5,426 bases of DNA from Thermoleophilia bacterium. Its GTDB lineage: Bacteria > Actinomycetota > Thermoleophilia > Gaiellales > Gaiellaceae. Below are positions 1 to 5,426 of the stretch, one piece after another. A model generated the notes under the pieces. That model did no database searches. It was not told where the DNA came from and saw nothing but the letters and a program-made list of their open reading frames with translations. A program made the position numbers and the translations under genes. Where the stretch lies: assembly GCA_013362295.1 (NCBI GenBank), contig JABFWJ010000420.1, positions 1 through 5,426 of the forward strand, given 5' to 3'. Within the stretch, counting starts at the first letter, position 1. Each line of letters begins with the position of its first letter.

Positions 1-1487
1 CCCGGAAGGAGAACGACTTCGCCTACAGCCACCTGCCGAAGCCGGCCGGGAACTCGTCGTGGATCAGCATCTTCGACCAGGCGCTGAAGGGGAAGATGGA
101 GGGCGTCATCCTGAGCGGGATGACGGCCGCGAGCATCGGGCCGGATGCGAACCAGGTGCACGAGGCGCTCGGCAAGCTGAAGTGGCTCGTCGTGATGGAT
201 GCCTTCCCGACCACGAGCTCGGAGTTCTGGCATGCGCCCGGCGCCGACCCTTCGAGTATCCAGACGGAAGTGTTCGTGCTGCCGGCGACGCACTGGATCG
301 AGAAGTCCGGGTCGTTCACGAACAGCGGTCGCTGGCTGCAATGGAAGGACGAGGTCCTTCCGCCAGAGGGCCAGGCGCGCCACGACCACTGGGTCCTCGC
401 CGACCTCTTCCTCCGGGTGCGCGAGCTCTACCAGCGCAACGGCGGCGCGTTCCCGGATCCGATCATGGACCTCACGTTCGACTACAAGGACCCGCGCAAG
501 CCCGGCTTCGACGAGATCGCGCGAGAGGTGAACGGCAAGGACCTGAAGGCCGGCACGCAGATGAAGTCGTTCAAGGACCTGACCGACGACGGCTCGACGT
601 CGTCGGGGAACTGGATCTACGTCGGCTCGTGGACCGAGGACGGGAACATGATGGAACGCCGGAACGGGGTCCAGGACGTGAAGAAGAACGACCCGACCGG
701 GATGGGCTTCTTCCCCGAATGGGCGTTCTCGTGGCCGGCGAACCGCCGCGTGCTGTACAACCGCGCGTCCGCCGATCCCGCCGGCAAGCCGTGGGATCCG
801 AGCAGGCCGGGGATCAAGTGGGACGCAAAGCAAAAGCTGTGGGTCGGTGACGTTCCCGACTACCTGCCCGACGCGGACCCGAGCGATCCGACGTCACCGC
901 TCCCGTTCATCATGACCGGCGAGGGCACGGGACGCCTCTTCTCGAACGGCCTCTCCGACGGGCCCTTCCCGGAGCACTACGAGCCGGTCGAATCGCCGAT
1001 CGCGAACCCGCTGCACCCGAAGGTCTCCATCTCGCCCGCGACGTTCCTCTACGACAAGGCCGCCGGACGACCCAACCGCTTCGGAACCGCCAAGGACTTC
1101 CCGTACATCGGCACCACGTATCGGCTCACCGAGCACGAGCACTATGTCACCCAGCACGTCGAGAAGCTCGTTGCCCTTCAGCCGGAGGCGTTCGTGGAAG
1201 TCCCCGCAGAGCTCGCACGCGAGAAGGGGATCGAGACGGGCGACATGGTGCGCGTCTCGTCGAAGCGAGGGAAGCTCGAGGTGCGCGCGCTCGTGACGAA
1301 CCGCCTCGGCGCGCTGACGATCGACGGCAAGAAGGTCTTCCACATCGGCATCCCGATCCATTGGGGATACGTCGGCATCAACACGGGCGACCACTGGCTC
1401 GCCAACGCCCTCACGCCGTTCGTCGGCGACGCGACCGTTCGCACGCCCGAGTTCAAGGCCTTCCTCGTGAACATGGAGAAGATGTGA
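1..1487 (+). CDS. fdhA: Formate dehydrogenase catalytic (alpha) subunit, FdnG/FdoG type, C-terminal part
   Basis: This is the C-terminal half of a molybdopterin oxidoreductase that oxidises formate to CO2. The frame is open from base 3 (residues RKENDFAYSHLPKPAG) to TGA at 1485-1487, giving 494 residues; the E. coli FdnG family is about 1,000 residues, so roughly half is missing on the left. ATG 96 is therefore an internal Met, not the start. Family signatures, numbered from the codon at base 3, include TEVFVLPA followed by EKSGSFTNSGRWLQW, then TTYRLTEHEHY near residue 373, and the C-terminal molybdopterin dinucleotide-binding domain with IGIPIHWGY (HWGY at 453-456). The ending, TPFVGDATVRTPEFKAFLVN, closely resembles the end of E. 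coli FdnG as I recall it. The Tat signal, N-terminal [4Fe-4S] site and Sec/Cys active-site residue would all lie upstream, so whether this is a selenoprotein cannot be judged. Neighbouring fdhE and fdhB support the call. An FdnG-type FDH is very likely; the exact subclass is less certain. Confidence 0.95.
   Translation, partial: RKENDFAYSHLPKPAGNSSWISIFDQALKGKMEGVILSGMTAASIGPDANQVHEALGKLKWLVVMDAFPTTSSEFWHAPGADPSSIQTEVFVLPATHWIEKSGSFTNSGRWLQWKDEVLPPEGQARHDHWVLADLFLRVRELYQRNGGAFPDPIMDLTFDYKDPRKPGFDEIAREVNGKDLKAGTQMKSFKDLTDDGSTSSGNWIYVGSWTEDGNMMERRNGVQDVKKNDPTGMGFFPEWAFSWPANRRVLYNRASADPAGKPWDPSRPGIKWDAKQKLWVGDVPDYLPDADPSDPTSPLPFIMTGEGTGRLFSNGLSDGPFPEHYEPVESPIANPLHPKVSISPATFLYDKAAGRPNRFGTAKDFPYIGTTYRLTEHEHYVTQHVEKLVALQPEAFVEVPAELAREKGIETGDMVRVSSKRGKLEVRALVTNRLGALTIDGKKVFHIGIPIHWGYVGINTGDHWLANALTPFVGDATVRTPEFKAFLVNMEKM
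1475..1478 (+). promoter_or_regulatory. Ribosome binding site for fdhE
   Basis: GGAG lies five bases before GTG 1484, inside the last codons of fdhA. It fixes the fdhE start at that GTG, whose last two bases begin the fdhA stop (GTGA overlap, 1484-1487). The arrangement suggests translational coupling of the catalytic subunit and its maturation factor. Confidence 0.65.
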
Positions 1488-2285
1488 GCACGGATCCCGT
1501 CCCTGTCGCGGTCGACGCGAGCCCCTGGGAGGCTCGGCGGGTGCGCGCCGAGGAGCTGCGCGATCGGCATCCCTTCGCCGACGAGGTGCTGACGCTCTAT
1601 CTCGCGCTGCTTCCGGTGCAAGAGGAGACGTGGCGCGCCGCCGCGGAGACCGCGCCGCCGGCGACGGAGCTCGTGTCGTGGACCGCGGCGCGCGTGCTGC
1701 CGGCAGTCGTCGACGTCACAGCGACCGCCGGCCCGGCGGCGCTCGGCGAGGCAGTGCGTGCACGGATCGCCTCGGGTACGACCGAGGCTGCGCTTTCAGG
1801 CTGGCTCGCTGGCACCGGCACTGGAGGCACTCGGACCGCTCGCCGGCCGCGCCGCCGCCGAGGGCCGCGCGCTCTGTCCGAGTTGCGGGGGCCGGCCCCA
1901 GCTCTCCGTCGCGGCCGACTCCGGCGACTCGCTCGTCACCGGCCGGCGGAACCTGCTCTGCGCACGCTGCGCGACGAGCTGGGACTACACGCGCAGCGCG
2001 TGCCCGGCCTGCGGCGAATCCGACGAGGACCGGTTGCTCGTGTACGCCGAGCAGTGGACGGGCGCAGTGTCGCCCCACGCCAACGGGAACGGCGCGGGTC
2101 CGGCGATCTTCCCGAACCTCCGAGTCGTCGGCTGCGACAGCTGCCGTCGCTATCTGATCGAGGTCGACATGGCGCGCGACACCAGGGCGGTTCCCGAGGT
2201 CGACGAGCTGGCCGCGCTGCCGCTCGACCTCTACGCCGCCGACCAGGGCCTGACGAAGGTCACACCGAACTTGATGGGATTCTGA
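1484..2285 (+). CDS. fdhE: Formate dehydrogenase accessory protein FdhE, split by a frame change
   Basis: FdhE is a cytoplasmic zinc or iron-binding rubredoxin-like protein needed for activity of respiratory formate dehydrogenases; it binds the catalytic subunit before export. The N-terminal part runs in one frame from GTG 1484 and shows the FdhE-like helical region (WEARRVRAEELRDRHPFADEVL, with LLPVQEETW after it, read in two pieces). From about 1810 the family match continues in the +1 frame to TGA 2283-2285. That part holds four CxxC pairs: CPSC at 1875, CARC at 1959, CPAC at 2001 and CDSC at 2133, all eight cysteines present, then YLIEVD, VDELAALPLDLYA and the closing PNLMGF. The joined product would be about 266 residues against roughly 280-310 for the family, so some residues may be lost at the junction. 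The original frame stays open beyond the break but yields arginine-rich sequence unlike any FdhE. Either the gene is a pseudogene, or the sequence has an indel error. Identity as fdhE is firm; intactness is not. Confidence 0.88.
1796..1830 (+). other. Frame change inside fdhE
   Basis: Upstream, the frame of GTG 1484 reads EAALSGWLAG with Trp at 1802-1804. Downstream, the frame one base later reads LAPALEALGPLAG from 1809 and leads into the CPSC zinc motif. The 802 bases from GTG 1484 to the stop at 2285 are one more than a multiple of three, so the difference is one extra base or a loss of 3n+2 bases. Two direct copies of GCTGGC (1800-1805 and 1808-1813) sit exactly here and could have promoted a deletion or an assembly collapse. 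I see no convincing programmed-frameshift signal. Confidence 0.75.
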
Positions 2286-2289
2286 TCCG

Positions 2290-3141
2290 ATGGCAACGAA
2301 CATCGTCCCCGGCAAGGCCTACGGATTCTTCACCGACACGAGTGTCTGCATCGGCTGCAAGGCCTGCGAGGTCGCGTGCAAGGAGTGGAACCAGCTGCCG
2401 GCCACCGATAAGGGATTCCTCGGCGAGAGCCTCGACAACACGGGAACGCTCGACGGCCAGAACTGGCGGCACGTCAAGTTCATCGACAACGTCCCGGACG
2501 AGACGATGGGCAACGGGAACGGCAAGCCCTTCCTGCTCATGTCCGACGTCTGCAAGCACTGCACTCACGCGAGCTGCATGGACGTCTGCCCCACCGGCGC
2601 GATCATCCGGACCGAGTTCGACACCGTCTTCATCCAGGGGTCGGTGTGCAACGGCTGCCGCAACTGCATCGCCGCGTGCCCGTACGACGTGATCGACATC
2701 GACCCGGAACAGGACGTCGCGAGAAAGTGCACGCTCTGCTACGACCGGCTCCAGGGCGGCATGGAGCCCGCGTGCGCGAAGGCGTGCCCGACCGAGTCGA
2801 TCCAATTCGGGCCGCTCGACGAGTTGCGGGCGAAGGCCGAGCGTCGGCTCGCCCAGGTGCACGCCGGGGGCACATCCGAGGCGAACCTGTACGGGCACGA
2901 CGACAAGGTCTACGGCGGCCTGCACGCGTTCTTCCTGCTCATGGACAAGCCCGAGGTCTACAAGCTCCCACGCGCCGAGGACGCCGTGCTCCCGCAGCGC
3001 AACAACCTCGGCGGCTATCTCGGGGTCGTCGGCACCGCCGTCGTCGCGGTGTTCGGCGCCATCTTCGCGCTGCGCAACCGCGGCTCGGTCGCCCGCGCGA
3101 CGCCGCCTCCCGAAGCACCGCCGCCGGAAGCCACGCCGTGA
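2290..3141 (+). CDS. fdhB: Formate dehydrogenase iron-sulphur (beta) subunit, FdnH type
   Basis: This 283-residue protein carries electrons from the catalytic subunit to the membrane. Sixteen cysteines form four [4Fe-4S] sites: C20-x2-C23-x2-C26-x3-C30; C88-x2-C91-x4-C96-x3-C100; C120-x2-C123-x2-C126-x3-C130; and C147-x2-C150-x11-C162-x3-C166. This is the pattern of FdnH/HybA/DmsB-type ferredoxin subunits, and the first motif (CIGCKACEVACKEWN) is typical of formate dehydrogenases. Residues 241-261 form one hydrophobic helix, matching the single C-terminal anchor of FdnH, followed by RNR and a Pro/Ala/Glu-rich tail ending PPPEATP. No signal peptide is visible, as expected for a subunit exported with a Tat-signal partner. 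ATG 2290 is four bases past the fdhE stop and has only a weak GGGA at 2276-2279. The stop overlaps the next start by four bases. Function is secure; an outward-facing location is inferred from the family. Confidence 0.96.
   Translation: MATNIVPGKAYGFFTDTSVCIGCKACEVACKEWNQLPATDKGFLGESLDNTGTLDGQNWRHVKFIDNVPDETMGNGNGKPFLLMSDVCKHCTHASCMDVCPTGAIIRTEFDTVFIQGSVCNGCRNCIAACPYDVIDIDPEQDVARKCTLCYDRLQGGMEPACAKACPTESIQFGPLDELRAKAERRLAQVHAGGTSEANLYGHDDKVYGGLHAFFLLMDKPEVYKLPRAEDAVLPQRNNLGGYLGVVGTAVVAVFGAIFALRNRGSVARATPPPEAPPPEATP
3126..3130 (+). promoter_or_regulatory. Probable ribosome binding site for the NrfD-type subunit
   Basis: GGAAG lies seven bases before GTG 3138, within the end of fdhB. It supports GTG 3138, which overlaps the fdhB stop as GTGA (3138-3141). 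The next in-frame ATG (3384) would delete the first two membrane helices, so the GTG start is preferred. Confidence 0.45.
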
Positions 3142-4061
3142 CGATCATCGCCGCGACTGAGCACTTCGCCGGGCCGCCCGAGTGGACGTGGTACATCCTC
3201 TTCTACTTCTTCCTCGCGGGGGTGGCCGGAGGGAGCTACTTCCTCGCCACGCTCCTCCGCTACTGGGGCGCGCCTGCCGACGAGGCCGTGGCGCGCATCG
3301 GATTCTACGTGGCCTTCCCGGCGACGCTCCTCGGGTTGCTCCTGCTCACGCTCGACCTCAAGCAACCGCTCCGCTTCTGGCACATGCTCTTCAACACGAC
3401 TCCCGGCCAGTTCGGGTTGAACTTCAACTCGTCGACGCCGATGTCCGTGGGCGTCTGGGCGCTGCTCGTCGCCTCGGTGTTCGCCGCGGTCTCGTTCCTC
3501 GACGCGCTCGCGCGCGACCGCAGGTCGCGGGCGCTCCTCGACGGAGCCGTCGGCATGGCCTGGAGCGTCGTCGGCTCGGTCGTCTACCTCTTCATCGCGG
3601 GCTACACGGGCGTGCTGCTCGCCGTCTCGAATCAGCCGATCTGGAGCGACAGCTGGGCGCTCGGCGGCCTGTTCCTCGCGTCGGGACTGTCGGGCGCCGC
3701 GGCACTCCTGCTGCTCCTGTCGCGCTACCGGTCGGGCGCCGAGTCCACGCGCGGGATGCTGGAGCTCAGCGAGCGGCTCTTCACCGTGCTCGAGCTGGTG
3801 CTGCTGGTGATCGTCCTCCTGACGCTCATCGACGACGGCACGCTCGGCAAGGCGCTCAGCTTCCCGTGGGTGCTGCTCTGGCTCGCCGCGCTGGTCGGGA
3901 TGCTGCCCGCCCTCGCCGGCCTCACCGCCCGGCGGTTCAGAGTGGGCTCCGGCGGCACGCTCGCGGCCGGCCGCGTGCAGGCACTGGTGCTCGGGCCGAC
4001 GCTCGTTCTCCTGGGCGTGCTGGCGCTGCGCGCCTGGGTGATCTTCGCCGCGCAGCATTGA
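3138..4061 (+). CDS. nrfD: NrfD-type (polysulphide reductase-like) membrane subunit of formate dehydrogenase
   Basis: This 307-residue integral membrane protein probably anchors the formate dehydrogenase and exchanges electrons with quinone. About eight hydrophobic segments are visible, near residues 18-38, 54-74, 104-122, 139-162, 173-194, 214-231, 243-262 and 283-303, the usual number for the NrfD/PsrC family. Family-like features include the N-terminal WTWYILFYFFLAGVAGG stretch, DLKQPLRFWHM at 73-83, the STPMSVGVW loop at 99-107, and YTGVLL at 156-161. It lacks the histidine pattern of the FdnI cytochrome b subunit: only H9, H82 and H307 occur, and H9 and H307 are terminal. Haem b binding is therefore unlikely and direct quinone contact via the iron-sulphur subunit is inferred. 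GTG 3138 overlaps fdhB by four bases, implying coupled synthesis. The gene symbol denotes the family; this is not evidence for nitrite reduction. Confidence 0.9.
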   Translation: MTIIAATEHFAGPPEWTWYILFYFFLAGVAGGSYFLATLLRYWGAPADEAVARIGFYVAFPATLLGLLLLTLDLKQPLRFWHMLFNTTPGQFGLNFNSSTPMSVGVWALLVASVFAAVSFLDALARDRRSRALLDGAVGMAWSVVGSVVYLFIAGYTGVLLAVSNQPIWSDSWALGGLFLASGLSGAAALLLLLSRYRSGAESTRGMLELSERLFTVLELVLLVIVLLTLIDDGTLGKALSFPWVLLWLAALVGMLPALAGLTARRFRVGSGGTLAAGRVQALVLGPTLVLLGVLALRAWVIFAAQH

Positions 4062-4069
4062 CGGGTTCG

Positions 4070-5417
4070 ATGAGGCGCCCGGCCTACGCCCAGGGTCCGT
4101 CCGAGCTCCCGCTTCGCGGGGAGACGATCGGCGCCATGTGGAACGACGTGGTCGCCGCCCACGGCCTCCGGCCGGCGCTGGTCGCGCGGCACCAAGGCAT
4201 CCGCTGGACGTACGCCGAGCTGGACGAGCAGGTGGAGCGGTGCGCGCGCGCTTTGCTCGGCCTCGGCGTGCGCAAGGGCGACCGCGTCGGGATCTGGTCG
4301 CCCAACAACGCGGAGTGGGTGATCGTCCAGTTCGCGACGGCGAAGCTCGGGGCGATCCTCGTCAACATCAACCCGTCGTACCGCGCGCACGAGCTTCAGT
4401 ACGCGCTGCAGCAATCAGGTTGCTCGCTCCTGATCCTCGCCCCGGGCTTCAGGGAGGCCGACTACCGAGAGCTGCTCGCCGGCGTCGATGCGCCGGACCT
4501 GCGGCGCTCGGTCGTGCTCGGGGAGGAATGGGACGACCTGCTCGCGTCCCCCGACGCCGTCGGCGGGGACGAGCTGCAGTCCCGCGAGGGCGAGCTGGAC
4601 TTCGACGAGCCGATCAACATCCAGTACACGTCGGGAACGACCGGCTTTCCCAAGGGCGCGACGCTGTCGCACCACAACATCCTCAACAACGGCTTCTTCA
4701 TCGGCGAGATCCTCGGCTACACGCCGGAGGACCGTGTGTGCATCCCGGTGCCGTTCTACCACTGCTTCGGGATGGTGCTCGGGAATCTCGCCGTCGTCAG
4801 CCACGGGGCCTGCATCGTCCTGCCGAGCGAGGCCTTCGACGCGCGCGCCGTGCTCGAGACGGTGGCCGCAGAACGCTGCACCTCGCTCTACGGCGTCCCG
4901 ACGATGTTCATCGCCGAGCTCGCGGACCCCGAGTTCGACCGTTTCGACCTCACGAGCCTGCGCACCGGGATCATGGCCGGCTCCCCGTGCCCCGTGGAGG
5001 TGATGAGGCGCGTCCAGAGCGACATGCACATGCGCGAGGTGACGATCTGCTACGGCATGACGGAGACGTCTCCCGTCTCGACGCAGACGCGCCGCGACGC
5101 CCCGCTCGAGAAGCAGGTCTCGACCGTCGGCCGCGTCCATCCGCACGTCGAGGTGAAGGTGGTCGAACCGGACACCGGCCGAACGGGCGCGCGGGGCGAG
5201 ACCGGCGAGCTCTGCACGCGCGGCTACTGCGTCATGCTCGGTTACTGGAACGACGAGCACGCGACGCGCGAGGCGATCGACGCCGCCCGGTGGATGCACA
5301 CCGGCGACCTCGCCGTGATGGACGACGAGGGCTACGTCAACATCGTCGGCCGGATCAAGGACATGATCATCCGCGGCGGCGAGAACATCTACCCACGCGA
5401 GATCGAGGAGTTCCTCT
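4070..5417 (+). CDS. AMP-forming acyl-CoA synthetase, ACSF2/FadD-like, C-terminus cut off
   Basis: This enzyme activates a carboxylic acid with ATP to an acyl-adenylate and then to the CoA thioester. The readable part is 449 residues, against about 540-560 for the family. Visible motifs are the ATP-binding loop YTSGTTGFPKG at 186-196 followed by GATLSHHN, PFYHCFGMV in the acyl-binding region, YGMTETSP at 328-335, the ribose-binding Asp in HTGD (D413), and the hinge VGRIKDMIIRGGENIYP (R428 to P442). The GATLSHHN and GYCVMLGYW motifs resemble the medium-chain ligase ACSF2; the substrate cannot be read from sequence. ATG 4070 is eight bases after the previous stop, has no clear ribosome binding site, and gives the family-like N-terminus YAQGPSELPLRGETIG. 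The TAG at 5417-5419 follows EEFL, where relatives continue with Tyr or Phe. It is formed by one native T plus adapter-like bases, so the gene is incomplete rather than truncated. The C-terminal domain with the catalytic Lys is missing. Confidence 0.93.
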
Positions 5418-5426
5418 AGATCGGAA
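5418..5426 (+). other. Probable Illumina adapter remnant at the sequence end
   Basis: The final nine bases, AGATCGGAA, equal the first nine of the common TruSeq adapter (AGATCGGAAGAGC) and stop flush with the end of the sequence. They interrupt a conserved acyl-CoA synthetase reading frame immediately after GGENIYPREIEEFL plus one T. The genuine genomic sequence therefore probably ends at 5417. Confidence 0.85.

Noticed and set aside
1..20. Adapter remnant at the left end
   Set aside because: The opening CCCGGAAGGAG does not match the adapter or its reverse complement, and the fdhA frame is family-like from the first full codon.
1784..1813. Programmed +1 frameshift in fdhE
   Set aside because: CTT TCA at 1793-1798 only loosely resembles a slippery site. 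There is no stop codon or strong upstream Shine-Dalgarno as in prfB, and FdhE is not known to use frameshifting.
2081..2523. Thirteen-base repeat CAACGGGAACGGC at 2081-2093 and 2511-2523
   Set aside because: Both copies encode Asn-Gly-Asn-Gly in unrelated genes with the same favoured codons. There is no flanking similarity or symmetry, so chance is sufficient.
1830..2692. Continuation of the fdhE N-terminal frame as a 400-residue-plus protein
   Set aside because: Beyond about 1830 it becomes Arg/Ser/Pro-rich with no conserved motif, and it runs through fdhB in the wrong frame. The zinc motifs are in the other frame.
3015..4058. Long open frame on the minus strand opposite the NrfD-type gene
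   Set aside because: Its product is dominated by Arg, Glu, His and Ala with no family motif. It is the usual mirror of a high-GC gene whose + strand product has clear membrane helices and NrfD motifs.
4040..4072. Terminator between the NrfD-type gene and the acyl-CoA synthetase
   Set aside because: The gap is eight bases, with no inverted repeat and no T-run.
4415..5299. Long open frame on the minus strand opposite the acyl-CoA synthetase
   Set aside because: The + strand carries all adenylation motifs here. The minus product is low-complexity and Arg/Asp/His-rich, as expected of a shadow frame.
5415..5420. XbaI-like TCTAGA at the right end, suggesting a cloning vector junction
   Set aside because: It is formed by native CTCT joined to the adapter-like AGATCGGAA; no vector sequence follows.

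Overview
This window reads as an end fragment of a high-GC bacterial genome assembly. The codons end mostly in G or C and the genes are tightly packed on one strand. Protein style and short start/stop overlaps suggest an actinobacterial source, perhaps Thermoleophilia-like. That placement is inference from sequence character, not from a database match. The sequence shown is almost entirely coding on the + strand. There is no gene-free stretch of even 50 bases, and I see no RNA gene, mobile element, CRISPR array or terminator.

Layout. Positions 1-1487 are the C-terminal half of a respiratory formate dehydrogenase catalytic subunit of the FdnG/FdoG type; its start lies off the left edge. It overlaps by four bases with fdhE (1484-2285), the formate dehydrogenase maturation factor. 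As read here, fdhE is broken by a frame change near 1796-1830. Four bases later comes the four-cluster iron-sulphur subunit FdhB/FdnH (2290-3141), which carries a C-terminal membrane anchor. It overlaps by four bases with an NrfD-type eight-helix membrane subunit (3138-4061). Eight bases further on begins an ACSF2-like AMP-forming acyl-CoA synthetase (4070 onward), cut by the right edge.

How they work together. The catalytic subunit oxidises formate at a molybdenum or tungsten bis-pterin site. FdhB carries the electrons through four [4Fe-4S] clusters. The NrfD-type protein probably passes them to the membrane quinone pool, taking the place of the b-type cytochrome FdnI of the E. coli enzyme. 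FdhE is needed to make the catalytic subunit active. The acyl-CoA synthetase is on the same strand and close enough for co-transcription, but has no evident role in formate oxidation.

Two observations bear on data quality. The last nine bases (AGATCGGAA) equal the start of the common Illumina TruSeq adapter, and they create the apparent TAG stop of the last gene, so that stop is very probably artificial. The fdhE frame change may likewise be an assembly or sequencing error, or a real lesion. I found no convincing novel biological system; the main biological point is the FdnG/FdnH pair joined to an NrfD anchor with fdhE placed inside the operon.
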